From Saprospiraceae bacterium (lineage in GTDB: Bacteria > Bacteroidota > Bacteroidia > Chitinophagales > Saprospiraceae): a stretch of DNA of 64,000 bases. The notes under the pieces were generated by a model, which was not told the DNA's origin, searched no databases, and saw only the letters and a program-made list of their open reading frames with translations. Positions 17,537 to 26,211 of this stretch are shown in pieces. Position 1 is the first letter of the stretch, and every line of letters starts with the position of its first letter. The translations under genes were made by a program, and so were the position numbers. The DNA is taken from contig JAEUUO010000023.1 of assembly GCA_016787575.1 (NCBI GenBank), positions 124,001 to 188,000 of the forward strand, written 5' to 3'.

Positions 17537-19714
17537 CTACTTTTCCAACAAAGCCAGCATAAATGCATATTCCAGTGCAACCTCTTTTAATCGCTCAAAG
17601 CGTCCGGAAGCACCTCCATGTCCTGCATCCAGATTGGTGTGAAATAAAATCACATCTGTTTTATCAGTCCGTTGTGTACGCAATGTAGCAACCCATTTGG
17701 CTGGTTCCCAATATTGTACCTGGCTGTCCGCAAATCCGGTTGTAACCAATAAATTGGTGTACTTCTTTGCTTCTATATTGTCAATGGGTGAGTAGGATTT
17801 CATATAATCGTATTGTTCTTTTATTTCCGGATTTCCCCACTCTGTATATTCTCCGGTAGTTAGTGGAAGATCCGGATCTGACATGGTCGTTAAGACATCT
17901 ACGAAAGGAACATTCGCAATCATGCCACGAAATAAATCCGGGCGCATATTATAAACGGCCCCAACCAACAATCCGCCTGCAGATCCTCCTTTGCAAAACA
18001 TTTTTGCAGAGCTAGTGTATTTATTTTGAACGAGGTATTCTCCGCATTTTATAAAATCAGTAAAGCTGTTCATTTTGTGAAACATCTTTCCTTTCTCATA
18101 CCAGTCCCAGCCTTTTTCTTTGCCACCACGAATATGTGCCATAGCAAAAACAAAACCGCGATCCAAAAGCGATATGATGTTGCTGCTAAATCCGGCATCC
18201 ATGGTAATGCCATAAGAACCATAACCATAAAGTAAAGCGGGTGCGTTTGCATTTTTTTCAAATCCTTTACGATATACTAATGACAGGGGAATCAATTCGC
18301 CATCCTTTGATCTTACTTGTACATATTCACTTTGATAATTTTCTTTATTGAAGTTACCAAGTACTGGACTCTCTTTTAATGCATGAAATTGTTGGGTTTG
18401 CATTTCATAGTCGTAGGTAGTTTTTGGAGTTGTCAAGGAGGTGTATTCTAATCTTAATACATCAGTATTCAAATCATAATTTGGACCTAGCCAACAATCA
18501 TAACTTGCATCCCGGAATTTGATGTAATGTCCTTCATTGAAATGAGTCCAGGGCAGAATGTGAATTTGATTCAATCCGTCTTTTCGTTCAAATACGACCA
18601 GTTGATTTTTAAAAATTTCGATATCCTGAAGTAAGATGGAATCATTGCCTGGAATCAAATCCATCCAGTGTTCAAATTGATAATTGCTTACAGGTGTCTT
18701 AACTAATTTAAAGTTTGGGGCTTTATCATTTGTTAAAATCAAAAAGGATCCCTGATAATGATCCACCATATAATAAAAACCCGGACTTCGTTTTTTAATC
18801 AGTATTGGTTTTTTATGATAGTCGTTTAGTGGAATAAAATGACATTCTACCATTTCGGTATAGCCGGAATGAATGAATGCGTATTGTTCGTCTTTAGAAG
18901 ATGAAAGATGTGCATAACTGGTTTCGTCGGTTTCGTGATACACCATTTTATCTTTTTCAAATGGAGTTCCTAATTCATGCAGCCAGATTTTATCATTGCG
19001 TAAGGTAGTCAGGTCTTTGGTTTCGTAAAAAAATGCTCTGCTATTGGGTGTCCATACAATAGCCCCTGCAATGACGGGTGAATTTTGTTCGATGATGGTA
19101 CCTGTTTCGAGATTTTTTACAAATGCTTTGTGTAGGTTACGACCCGTTGTATCTAGTCCATAGACCGCTAATTTATTATCCGGACTTATTTCTGGAGAAA
19201 TAACGTTGCAAAATTTATGGCCTTCTGCCAATTGATTTACATCCAAAATAATTTCTTCCGGATTGGCTTCAGCAGGTAGTTTTTTTCTGCAATGAATGGG
19301 ATATTCTTTTCCGGTTTCAAAACGGATATAATAACTGTACTTATTGTAATTATAGGCAACCGTATTGTCATCTTGTTTAATTCGACCCAGCAGTTCATCG
19401 TAAAGATTGTTTCGCAAAGTCTTTACAGGTTCCATCACAATTTCCAGGTAGTCATTTTCCTGCTGTAAATAACTTCGCACAGTTGGATCTTCCCGATTGT
19501 TTAGCCAATAATATGGATCGATCCGGGTATCGCCATGCATCACCAATTTTTTTTCAATTTGTGGCGCTATTGGTTCTGGTATGCTGTCCAGTTTTTTTGT
19601 AATACTTTGTATGGTTTCTGATGATTCGTTTGGAGACATAGTAGTTTTTTTTGTGTCGTTGCAAGCGATTACTAAAAGTAATGTAACAACAGCTAGAGAA
19701 TAAATTGATTTCAA
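17537..19714 (-). CDS. Prolyl-oligopeptidase-family serine peptidase (oligopeptidase B-like), lipoprotein
   Basis: A 725-residue S9A peptidase. Residues 1-18 form a lipoprotein signal (VVTLLLVIAC, Cys18). The N-terminal beta-propeller (about 60-450) includes HGDTRIDPYYWLNNREDP, typical of this family. The alpha/beta-hydrolase domain carries Ser578 (GGSAGG), Asp663 (TTGFADSQVQYWEPAKW) and His699 (AGHGGASGRF). TGFADSQV...EPAKW is the oligopeptidase B (PtrB) signature, suggesting cleavage after basic residues in short peptides. Anchoring by lipid means it would act in the periplasm or at the outer membrane. Confidence 0.93.
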   Translation of the reverse strand: MKSIYSLAVVTLLLVIACNDTKKTTMSPNESSETIQSITKKLDSIPEPIAPQIEKKLVMHGDTRIDPYYWLNNREDPTVRSYLQQENDYLEIVMEPVKTLRNNLYDELLGRIKQDDNTVAYNYNKYSYYIRFETGKEYPIHCRKKLPAEANPEEIILDVNQLAEGHKFCNVISPEISPDNKLAVYGLDTTGRNLHKAFVKNLETGTIIEQNSPVIAGAIVWTPNSRAFFYETKDLTTLRNDKIWLHELGTPFEKDKMVYHETDETSYAHLSSSKDEQYAFIHSGYTEMVECHFIPLNDYHKKPILIKKRSPGFYYMVDHYQGSFLILTNDKAPNFKLVKTPVSNYQFEHWMDLIPGNDSILLQDIEIFKNQLVVFERKDGLNQIHILPWTHFNEGHYIKFRDASYDCWLGPNYDLNTDVLRLEYTSLTTPKTTYDYEMQTQQFHALKESPVLGNFNKENYQSEYVQVRSKDGELIPLSLVYRKGFEKNANAPALLYGYGSYGITMDAGFSSNIISLLDRGFVFAMAHIRGGKEKGWDWYEKGKMFHKMNSFTDFIKCGEYLVQNKYTSSAKMFCKGGSAGGLLVGAVYNMRPDLFRGMIANVPFVDVLTTMSDPDLPLTTGEYTEWGNPEIKEQYDYMKSYSPIDNIEAKKYTNLLVTTGFADSQVQYWEPAKWVATLRTQRTDKTDVILFHTNLDAGHGGASGRFERLKEVALEYAFMLALLEK

Positions 19715-19867
19715 ATTTTATTTATTTTTATAAGATATTCGGAAATGTATTTAACCAATTAGGACGTCGCGAAAATTCATATCGCCACGAATACACGAAT
19801 TAAGGACGAATAAAATATTTCATTCGTCTTAAATAAGTGGCAATAAAATCGTATTTGCATTACTCCA

Positions 19868-19895
19868 ATTCTTAATTCTTAATTTTTAATTCTTA
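19868..19895. repeat. Heptanucleotide array (ATTCTTA family), 4 units
   Basis: The units are ATTCTTA, ATTCTTA, ATTTTTA, ATTCTTA. The array overlaps the last codons of the redoxin gene at 19886-20458, so its C-terminal residues are repeat-encoded. An imperfect inverted repeat (GACGAAT/ATTCGTC) lies just to the left, near 19804-19829. Confidence 0.8.
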
Positions 19896-20458
19896 ATTGT
19901 CTCTTCTTTCCATTTAATATTGCAACCTAAACTTGGATATTGTATAGGATCAATTTCTTGATTCGTTAACACGGCATCCAGTGCATTGCGCAAATCGATG
20001 CCAGTTACCGGAACTCCTGAATTAGGTCTGGAAGCATCTATTCTACCGCGATAAACCAATAACTTATTTTTATCATAAACATAAATATCTGGCGTACACG
20101 CGGCATCGTATGCCTTAGCCACTTCCTGACTTTCATCGTACAGATATGGAAATGGATAATTAAACTGGATTGCACGCTCTTTCATTTTTTCAGGAGCATC
20201 GTCAGGATAATTTGCCACATCGTTTGAACTGATTGCAAAAAATGCAATATTTTTCGATTGATACTCGCGACCAATAGTTAACAATTCATCGTGTACATGT
20301 ATCACATAAGGGCAATGATTGCAAATAAATAACACAACATAGGCCTGATAATTTTGATAATCATCGAGCCGTATGGTTTTACCAGTAAGTGGTTCTGGTA
20401 ATTGAAAATCAAATGCTCTGGATCCCAGCTGGATCATTTTCGATTCTGTTCGTGCCAT
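19886..20458 (-). CDS. Thioredoxin-fold redoxin (AhpC/TSA-like)
   Basis: A 190-residue redoxin-family protein. The reactive motif is FICNHCPYV with Cys46 and Cys49 (CxxC), located after the first strand of a thioredoxin fold. The rest includes AFFAISSNDVANYPDD, LYDESQEVAKAYDAACTPDIYVYD and a cis-Pro-type TP, as in redoxins that act as thiol reductants or peroxidases. There is no signal peptide, so it is likely cytoplasmic. The final codons derive from a heptanucleotide repeat array. It follows the M15 peptidase gene with one base between the two, so they are almost certainly an operon. Confidence 0.88.
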   Translation of the reverse strand: MARTESKMIQLGSRAFDFQLPEPLTGKTIRLDDYQNYQAYVVLFICNHCPYVIHVHDELLTIGREYQSKNIAFFAISSNDVANYPDDAPEKMKERAIQFNYPFPYLYDESQEVAKAYDAACTPDIYVYDKNKLLVYRGRIDASRPNSGVPVTGIDLRNALDAVLTNQEIDPIQYPSLGCNIKWKEETIKN

Positions 20459-20459
20459 A

Positions 20460-21221
20460 TTATTGAATGCAATTGTTTACACTGCGAATAAATTCAATTA
20501 AATGCAGCGAGCGGATGGCCTGATAACCTTTAAATTTAAAAATCTTCGATTCATCAAAATTGCGAAGTTGCGCTTCCCAGATTATTTTAGCAGTTGGCAA
20601 ATACGACCAGTGCCAGCGTTCTTCATGAAAACCGCTGCTTCGTTTTTCACCAAAAGCAGTATATGTTTGACAAAATCCAAATTTGTTTGCATTGTTAAAA
20701 AGCCATTGGTACACTTTTTTCCCTTCCGGGGTCTCGAAATATTCTGATTCAGTTGAATTGATATCAATATCTGTACCCCAATGATGTCTTGAAAAACCTG
20801 GAGGAGCAGAATATTCCATGATTTTTAATGCTCGAGCTTGAGGATCTTTAATATGCAAATGCAATTTTTTTCCATCAACAGCAGTTTTTCCAATCCATTT
20901 ATTTTCCCATAATTCTTTTTGATAATCAAAATTCCGGGTAGCCGAAACAATGGTAAGTTTTACAGAGTCAGCTTCAGCGGCTTGTGCCATTTTTAAATAA
21001 GCGATGTAAACTTCCGTACGCAAATGCATCAGTTTATTACTGGAATCTGAATTAAAACTAATAAACTCTGGATTTTGTGCCGGATCAAATTTACCTGCAA
21101 TGTAACGAGCATCATCCAAAGCTAAAATTTTTGGATTTTCTACAACTCGATGCAAGTTTTCTGCCATAATCTGAAACAGTAAGAATATTTTTAAACTAAT
21201 TATATAAAATAGTGTGGTCAA
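20460..21221 (-). CDS. M15B D-Ala-D-Ala carboxypeptidase (VanY-like)
   Basis: A 253-residue zinc peptidase of the VanY/M15 family, which trims D-Ala-D-Ala stem peptides of peptidoglycan. The zinc ligands are in SRHHWGTDID (His146, Asp153, pattern SxHxxGxxxD) and EERWHW (Glu201, His204, ExxH). The start is uncertain: TTG at 21221 gives a hydrophobic N-terminus of about 17 residues suitable for export, while the ATG at 21167 would give a cytoplasmic form. Export fits the substrate, so the TTG start is kept. Its stop is 1 bp from the redoxin start. Confidence 0.85.
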   Translation of the reverse strand: MTTLFYIISLKIFLLFQIMAENLHRVVENPKILALDDARYIAGKFDPAQNPEFISFNSDSSNKLMHLRTEVYIAYLKMAQAAEADSVKLTIVSATRNFDYQKELWENKWIGKTAVDGKKLHLHIKDPQARALKIMEYSAPPGFSRHHWGTDIDINSTESEYFETPEGKKVYQWLFNNANKFGFCQTYTAFGEKRSSGFHEERWHWSYLPTAKIIWEAQLRNFDESKIFKFKGYQAIRSLHLIEFIRSVNNCIQ

Positions 21222-21254
21222 GTGTTAAGTATTGGTTGTAAATTAATTAATAAT

Positions 21255-21275
21255 TAAGAATTAAAAATTAAGAGA
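21255..21275. repeat. Heptanucleotide array (TAAGAAT, inverted ATTCTTA), 3 units
   Basis: The units are TAAGAAT, TAAAAAT, TAAGAGA: the reverse complement of the ATTCTTA family, facing the six-unit array about 100 bp to the right. Confidence 0.7.
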
Positions 21276-21377
21276 TGTTGGTTTAAATCTTGTTTATTAT
21301 CCATTCCATTCTTAAGCGTAATTTTTTATTCTTTCCCAACAGTATGCGTAATGTCCGCTAAGCTCCCCTAATTCCAA

Positions 21378-21419
21378 ATTCTTAATTCTTAATTCTTAAT
21401 TCTTAATTCTTAATTCTTA
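21378..21419. repeat. Heptanucleotide array (ATTCTTA)x6, perfect
   Basis: Six exact copies of ATTCTTA followed by a partial seventh, immediately 3' of the START-like gene's stop at 21429. Inverted relative to the array at 21255-21275. Confidence 0.9.
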
Positions 21420-21428
21420 ATTGTATTG

Positions 21429-22538
21429 CTATCTATAAACATCGCGTAACTTTCTCCTTCTTTCTTCTTCTTCCTTATTAATTTGATCTTCCAAAGTTTT
21501 CTTTTGTTCCATGGTTTTTGAATAACCACCTTTTTGATCCAGTAAATAATAAATATTGGTCAACCATTTGGAAGTATCTGGTTGTTGAGATGGGGATGTC
21601 ACGTATTCTTCAATAATAGGAGGCGCCAGGGTAAATGGAGAATTATCCATCAGGTAACTCAATTTTACGTGTGCATTTCGTAAAGTCGCGTAACTTCCAT
21701 AGTGTTCTAATTTCATACATTCCATTTGTGGAATATCAAAGGAAGTCCACCCGGCATAATTGGACATTTTATTTTCTACTGGCAATGCTGCAAGAATGTA
21801 TACCTGACCGGTAGAGCCCTCCCAGTCAAGAATCAAACCGACCGGTGGGCCAATAATGGGTATTTTTAAAGAATCTAGAAAATTATAAATTTTAGGATAG
21901 CTCTTTGCATAAAAAGATGGAATTTTATTATTTTGAACAATATTCATTATTCCAAAATAATGATTGCCCGGATAAATCGTTTTAGAAATTCCGAAACTAT
22001 CCTTCATTAAATTTTCAATGTATCCTTTCATTCCTTCTAAATCATTGGAAAGCATTTCATCCAATTGATTTTTTAATCTGAAATAATAACCTCGTTTATA
22101 AAATGGAATTTCGCCTTGCAATCTTGCGGTTAGGTTAACGTAAACGGCTTTCGAACTTTCGGATACAATTTGCCAACGTTCTTTTAAGTTGCCTGGTAAT
22201 TTACTTGCAGTTAGATTGACTGTAATAAATGAATCCTGATAAGATTCTTCAACAATTACACTGCCAGAGCCTAATTTATTTCCTTCAAAACTAAAATTAG
22301 CACCGACTGCATATTGAAAGTTTCCAGGAGTAAATTTTAAATCAGGGTCTTCCTTTTTCCAGCTAAACCATTTAGACCAGTCTTTTATATCATTTAATAG
22401 CAGATACACTATTTTATGCGGGCCATTTATTTTAACTTCTTTATTAAATTTATATGAGGTAGGCCCCAACAAGCATAGAAACAGGTAAATAAAAGTCAAA
22501 AGCCCTAAACTGTATATAGCAATTTTTTTCGGAGACAT
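21429..22538 (-). CDS. Membrane-anchored SRPBCC (START-like) plus GyrI-like domain protein
   Basis: A 369-residue protein with one N-terminal transmembrane helix (about 6-26). It is followed by a START-like SRPBCC domain (30-180, KFNKEVKINGPHKIVYLLLNDIKDWSKWFSW; a putative hydrophobic ligand cavity). A GyrI-like/AraC effector-binding domain fills about 190-340 (YNFLDSLKIPIIGPPVGLILDW, MECMKLEHYGSYATL). The C-terminal tail is charged (LEDQINKEEEERRRKLRD). This SRPBCC-GyrI arrangement is common in Bacteroidota, and its ligand is unknown. Upstream TAATTTTG (22556-22563, minus strand) may be its -7 box. Confidence 0.8.
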   Translation of the reverse strand: MSPKKIAIYSLGLLTFIYLFLCLLGPTSYKFNKEVKINGPHKIVYLLLNDIKDWSKWFSWKKEDPDLKFTPGNFQYAVGANFSFEGNKLGSGSVIVEESYQDSFITVNLTASKLPGNLKERWQIVSESSKAVYVNLTARLQGEIPFYKRGYYFRLKNQLDEMLSNDLEGMKGYIENLMKDSFGISKTIYPGNHYFGIMNIVQNNKIPSFYAKSYPKIYNFLDSLKIPIIGPPVGLILDWEGSTGQVYILAALPVENKMSNYAGWTSFDIPQMECMKLEHYGSYATLRNAHVKLSYLMDNSPFTLAPPIIEEYVTSPSQQPDTSKWLTNIYYLLDQKGGYSKTMEQKKTLEDQINKEEEERRRKLRDVYR

Positions 22539-22555
22539 AGTCCAATTTTAGATTG

Positions 22556-22563
22556 CAAAATTA
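22556..22563 (-). promoter_or_regulatory. Candidate -7 box (TAATTTTG) of the START-like/GyrI-like gene
   Basis: Matches TAnnTTTG on the minus strand, 17 bp before the start at 22538. Confidence 0.4.
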
Positions 22564-22596
22564 AGTCTTTGAACTCGGTTTTTGCAGGTTTCTTGG

Positions 22597-22604
22597 TAGC
22601 TTTG
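22597..22604 (+). promoter_or_regulatory. Candidate -7 box (TAGCTTTG) of the M28 peptidase gene
   Basis: Matches TAnnTTTG about 34 bp before the start at 22639. Together with the box at 22556-22563 it makes a compact divergent promoter region. Confidence 0.4.
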
Positions 22605-22638
22605 GACTCTAATAACATTTTAATTTGGAATCAATTTT

Positions 22639-23856
22639 ATGAAAAAAATATTAATTTATCTATTGATATTCAAGCTTTTAGGTTCAAGTTTATCGCTAAA
22701 GGCCCAATTAAGCCCTGAAACTATGATTCGGGTAGATGTAGTTTATCTGGCATCTGATGATTTAGAAGGGAGGCAAACCGGGACGGTAGGAGAGGCTATG
22801 GCTGCAGATTACATCTCAGAACGCATGGCTAAAATGGGATTGAAAGCTAAAGGAAGCGAAGAATGGTTCCAAAGTTTTAAGTTTAACTCCAATCCACATG
22901 GTGGCAGTCAGCTTGATAAAGTTGGTAAAAATGTAATTGGATTTTTGGATAGGAAAGCAAAAAAGACCTTGGTAATAGGTGCTCATTACGATCATTTAGG
23001 ATATGGTATGGCAGGCTCTTTGCGGCCGGACGATCACTCGATTCACAATGGTGCAGACGATAATGCCAGTGGAATAGCAGCTTTGTTGTATTTGGCTGAT
23101 CAATTAAAAAAAGAGAAAAAATTAAATTTTAATATTTTGTTTATCGCTTTTTCCGGAGAAGAATACGGATTGTACGGTTCAAAAGCGTTTATGGAAAATC
23201 CGACCATACCTAAAGAATCTATTTTCGGTATGATCAATATGGATATGGTGGGCCGACTGAATAAAGAAAAAACAATTGCGATCAGTGGAACTGGAACTGC
23301 CACTGAATGGAAGGCTATTTTGGAGTCTTGTAAAATGCCGGGATTTAGCTTCAACTACAGCGATGGTGGAATTGGTCCGTCTGATCATACTTCTTTTTAT
23401 TTGAAGGATATTCCAGTTTTGCATTTTTTTACCGGACAACATCAGGACTATCACAAGCCAAGTGATGACAGTCCTTTGGTAAATTATGATGGTATATGGG
23501 AAGTCAGCCAAATCATCTGGGGTGTGGTATTAAAATTGAATGCAAAGCCTGTATTAAGTTTTCAAAAAACTAAGGATGAGAACAAACAACAGGCAAGCAG
23601 TTTTAAAGTCACCATGGGTTTAATGCCAGATTATGTTTACAACGGAGAAGGCATGCGCATCGATGCAGTTTTAGAAAATAGACCTGCACAAAAAGCAGGC
23701 TTATTGGGTGGAGACATCATCATTCAAATTGGCAGCAATCCGGTAAAAGATGTGTATCAATACATGGAAGCCCTCAATAAATTTGAAAAGGGTCAGGAAA
23801 CTGAAGTTACGGTAAAACGCAAAGACGAAATCTTGGTTAAAAAAGTTGTTTTTTAG
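22639..23856 (+). CDS. Secreted M28 aminopeptidase with PDZ domain
   Basis: A 405-residue exported zinc aminopeptidase. The signal peptide is residues 1-22. The M28 catalytic residues are in order: His116 (AHYDH), Asp140/141 (GADDNASG), Glu174/175 (SGEEYGLYGS), Asp202 (NMDMVG) and His272 (DYHKPSDD). A C-terminal PDZ domain (about 310-400, GMRIDAVLENRPAQKAGLLGGDIIIQIG) probably binds substrates or partners. It is likely a periplasmic or surface enzyme releasing N-terminal residues. It stands divergent from the START-like gene. Confidence 0.92.
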   Translation: MKKILIYLLIFKLLGSSLSLKAQLSPETMIRVDVVYLASDDLEGRQTGTVGEAMAADYISERMAKMGLKAKGSEEWFQSFKFNSNPHGGSQLDKVGKNVIGFLDRKAKKTLVIGAHYDHLGYGMAGSLRPDDHSIHNGADDNASGIAALLYLADQLKKEKKLNFNILFIAFSGEEYGLYGSKAFMENPTIPKESIFGMINMDMVGRLNKEKTIAISGTGTATEWKAILESCKMPGFSFNYSDGGIGPSDHTSFYLKDIPVLHFFTGQHQDYHKPSDDSPLVNYDGIWEVSQIIWGVVLKLNAKPVLSFQKTKDENKQQASSFKVTMGLMPDYVYNGEGMRIDAVLENRPAQKAGLLGGDIIIQIGSNPVKDVYQYMEALNKFEKGQETEVTVKRKDEILVKKVVF

Positions 23857-23870
23857 ACTTATTTTTAGTG

Positions 23871-23898
23871 GATAGTTGAAAGTTGTTAGTTGACAGAA
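23871..23898. repeat. Heptanucleotide array (GATAGTT family), about 4 units
   Basis: The units are GATAGTT, GAAAGTT, GTTAGTT, GACAGAA, just 3' of the M28 peptidase. A related pair (GATAGTT, GGTAGCT) is at 23953-23966. Confidence 0.7.
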
Positions 23899-24060
23899 AT
23901 TGTCATTTGTCTATTCATTTCTTTGCATCTCTGCGACTCTGGAAGAAATCTCGATAGTTGGTAGCTGAAAAAAATGCTGAAAAGCTAAATGAGATTTGAC
24001 ATTCAGATCAGTATTCCATTTCTCTTTACCTCTTTATCCTCATTGCCTCTTTTCCTTTTC

Positions 24061-24888
24061 TCAGTCTTCCGCTTCCAATATTTTTTCCAATACCTTGAAC
24101 AAATTGACCGATGCTTTGTGAATGGCTTCAATCACAGATTCCATCGTTGTTTTAGAAAAATTTCCGGCTTCAGGAGTAGAATTGGTTACGACAGAAACAG
24201 CGAGAATTTGCATTTGACATTGATGAGCAACGATTACCTCAGGGACTGTTGACATTCCAACAATATCAGCACCTAATATGCGGATCATTCGATATTCAGC
24301 CGGCGTTTCAAGACTGGGACCCTGCAGACCAAAATAAATTCCTGTTTTAAATGGAATTCCAGATTGATTACAAGCCAGTTCGGCTTTTTTTAATAAGGTT
24401 TTATCATACACATTGGATAAATCCGGAAACCGATCGCCAAAACGAGGTTCATGCAAGCCGCGCAAAGGATTAGAAGGATGAAAATTAATGTGGTCTTCAA
24501 TAAAAACAATATCGCCGGATTGAAAATTTGGATTCACTGTTCCGGATGCATTAGTGATCCATAATTTTTTTACCCCCAAATGATGCAATACGCGAATTGG
24601 AAATGTGATTTCCTGTGCACTGTAGCCTTCATAATAATGCAAGCGGCCGGACAAAATAAATATCAATTTTCCTTTCCAACGGGCTAATATCAATTTGCCT
24701 ATATGAGTTTCAACGGTTGTTGGAACAAAAAATGGAATTACTTTATAAGACAATTCACGGATGATCTCGATTCGATCGGTAAGCGAACCCAAGCCAGTTC
24801 CTAAAATAATTGCATGATCTGGAAATTGGTCAAACTTTTTCGAAATAAAAGCAGCACTCTGCTCTACCTGTTGAAATAATTCGGTCAT
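24061..24888 (-). CDS. punA: Purine-nucleoside phosphorylase (inosine/guanosine type)
   Basis: A 275-residue PNP of the trimeric inosine/guanosine class. Motifs include ILGTGLGSLTDRI (phosphate binding), RLHYYEGYS, the catalytic-region TNASGTVNPNF, and GPSLETPAEYRMIRILGADIVGMSTVPEVIVA, a family signature. The reaction releases purine base and ribose-1-phosphate for salvage. It is encoded 11 bp downstream of mqnC in one apparent operon; the futalosine branch releases a purine base, so salvage coupling is a reasonable inference. The symbol follows its similarity to the PunA class. Confidence 0.93.
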   Translation of the reverse strand: MTELFQQVEQSAAFISKKFDQFPDHAIILGTGLGSLTDRIEIIRELSYKVIPFFVPTTVETHIGKLILARWKGKLIFILSGRLHYYEGYSAQEITFPIRVLHHLGVKKLWITNASGTVNPNFQSGDIVFIEDHINFHPSNPLRGLHEPRFGDRFPDLSNVYDKTLLKKAELACNQSGIPFKTGIYFGLQGPSLETPAEYRMIRILGADIVGMSTVPEVIVAHQCQMQILAVSVVTNSTPEAGNFSKTTMESVIEAIHKASVNLFKVLEKILEAED

Positions 24889-24899
24889 GGTTTATAAAA

Positions 24900-26054
24900 T
24901 TAATCTACCAACATTTTTTGATGATCCAGGAGTTGATCCTGAATTGCTTCCGGTAAAGCAATAAAGTCATATTGTTGGTTGCGAAGTTTTGGAATAAAGC
25001 CAGCTTCCCGAATGGCCTGTTGAATGCCACTTGCAGTAAAACGATGCGCCGCACCTGCAGCGGAAACTACATTTTCTTCGATCATGATGCTGCCAAAATC
25101 GTTGGCTCCAGCATGCAGACAAATTTGGGCTGTTTGTTTTCCCACCGTTAGCCAGGAAGCCTGAATATTAATAATATTAGGAAGCATGATTCGCGAAAGT
25201 GATACCATTCGAATGTATTCATCAGCTGTGCAGGCATTATAAGCTCGTTTAAGACGTTTAAGAAGGGTCCCTTCATCTTGAAATGGCCAAGGGATAAATG
25301 CCAGAAAACCTTTTGCTCCTTTGGGACGTTGCTCCTGAACATTCCGAATGGAAACCAAATGTTGCATTCGCTCTAACAGGGTTTCAACATGACCAAACAT
25401 CATGGTAGCAGAAGTCGTTAAATCAAGTTTATGGGCAGTCCTCATGATTTCCAGCCATTCTTCTGATCCACATTTGCCTTTACTAACCAGCCTTCTGACA
25501 CGATCGGACAGGATTTCTGCACCAGCACCAGGAAGCGAATCCAAACCTGCTTCTTTCAGGGCTTTCAAAACTTCAAAATGACTGGATTTTTCGAGTTTTG
25601 TAATATGAGCTACTTCAGGCGGCCCGAGTGCGTGCAATTTTAATTTGGGATAAAGCAATTTCAATTCCCTAAATAAATTGCAATAATAAGCGAGTCCAAG
25701 GTCCGGATGGTGTCCCCCCTGCAATAAGAGTTGTTCGCCACCAAATCGAAAGGTTTCTTCAATTTTCAGCTTGTATTCTTCAATGGTCGTGATGTAGGAT
25801 TCAGCGTGTCCGGGCGGGCGGTAAAAATTACAAAATTTGCAATTGGCCACACATACATTGGTCGTATTGGAGTTGCGATCTATGATCCAGGAAACTGTAT
25901 TTCCGGGGACTTTTTTAAACCGGATGGCGTTTGCAACATACATCAATTCGCCTAAACCTGCCTTTTCAAACAGGAACAAACCCTCTTCTGCGCTTAAAAA
26001 TTCGAGATTCAGGGCTTTTACAAGCAGTGATTTGATTTTAACGGAATTATCCAT
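24900..26054 (-). CDS. mqnC: Cyclic dehypoxanthine futalosine synthase
   Basis: A 384-residue radical-SAM enzyme of the futalosine menaquinone pathway, cyclising dehypoxanthine futalosine. The iron-sulfur cluster cysteines are Cys68, Cys72 and Cys75 (NVCVANCKFCNFYR), the CxxxCxxC radical-SAM motif. AGLDSLPGAGAEILSDRVR and ATMMFGHVETLLERMQHL favour MqnC over MqnE, which has a different cluster environment. A purine nucleoside phosphorylase gene follows by 11 bp. Other mqn genes are not in this window. The -7 box TATATTTG sits 11 bp before the ATG. Confidence 0.93.
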   Translation of the reverse strand: MDNSVKIKSLLVKALNLEFLSAEEGLFLFEKAGLGELMYVANAIRFKKVPGNTVSWIIDRNSNTTNVCVANCKFCNFYRPPGHAESYITTIEEYKLKIEETFRFGGEQLLLQGGHHPDLGLAYYCNLFRELKLLYPKLKLHALGPPEVAHITKLEKSSHFEVLKALKEAGLDSLPGAGAEILSDRVRRLVSKGKCGSEEWLEIMRTAHKLDLTTSATMMFGHVETLLERMQHLVSIRNVQEQRPKGAKGFLAFIPWPFQDEGTLLKRLKRAYNACTADEYIRMVSLSRIMLPNIINIQASWLTVGKQTAQICLHAGANDFGSIMIEENVVSAAGAAHRFTASGIQQAIREAGFIPKLRNQQYDFIALPEAIQDQLLDHQKMLVD

Positions 26055-26064
26055 CTATTGGGCT

Positions 26065-26072
26065 CAAATATA
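26065..26072 (-). promoter_or_regulatory. -7 box (TATATTTG) of mqnC
   Basis: Exact TAnnTTTG on the minus strand, about 11 bp upstream of the mqnC ATG. Forms a divergent promoter pair with the rimP operon. Confidence 0.6.
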
Positions 26073-26123
26073 GCAAACAGCCCGTCGGCTTGAATTGTTT
26101 CATAGCTCCAGCCTTATAAATCC

Positions 26124-26153
26124 TTGTAAATCTGCTAAAAAGTATTATCTTTG
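26124..26153 (+). promoter_or_regulatory. Promoter of rimP-nusA-infB: TTG (-33) and TATCTTTG (-7)
   Basis: TTG at 26124-26126 and TATCTTTG at 26146-26153 are separated by 19 bp, within the Bacteroidota promoter spacing. This gives a leader of about 50 nt that carries the hairpin at 26169-26188. Confidence 0.75.
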
Positions 26154-26168
26154 CAAAGCTTTTTAAAG

Positions 26169-26193
26169 GAGGGGACGGGAGTTCCCTCTTTTT
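26169..26193 (+). promoter_or_regulatory. Leader hairpin with T-run before rimP (attenuator candidate)
   Basis: A 7-bp stem (GAGGGGA with TTCCCTC, one G-T pair) closes a 6-nt loop and is followed directly by TTTTTGTTTT. It has the form of an intrinsic terminator but lies between the promoter and the rimP start at 26212. Confidence 0.6.
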
Positions 26194-26211
26194 GTTTTAA
26201 GCAATCGGTTC

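Noticed and set aside
23989..24252. Plus-strand frame opposite the purine nucleoside phosphorylase
   Set aside because: It shadows a strongly conserved gene on the other strand and has a Phe/Arg-rich translation typical of antisense frames.
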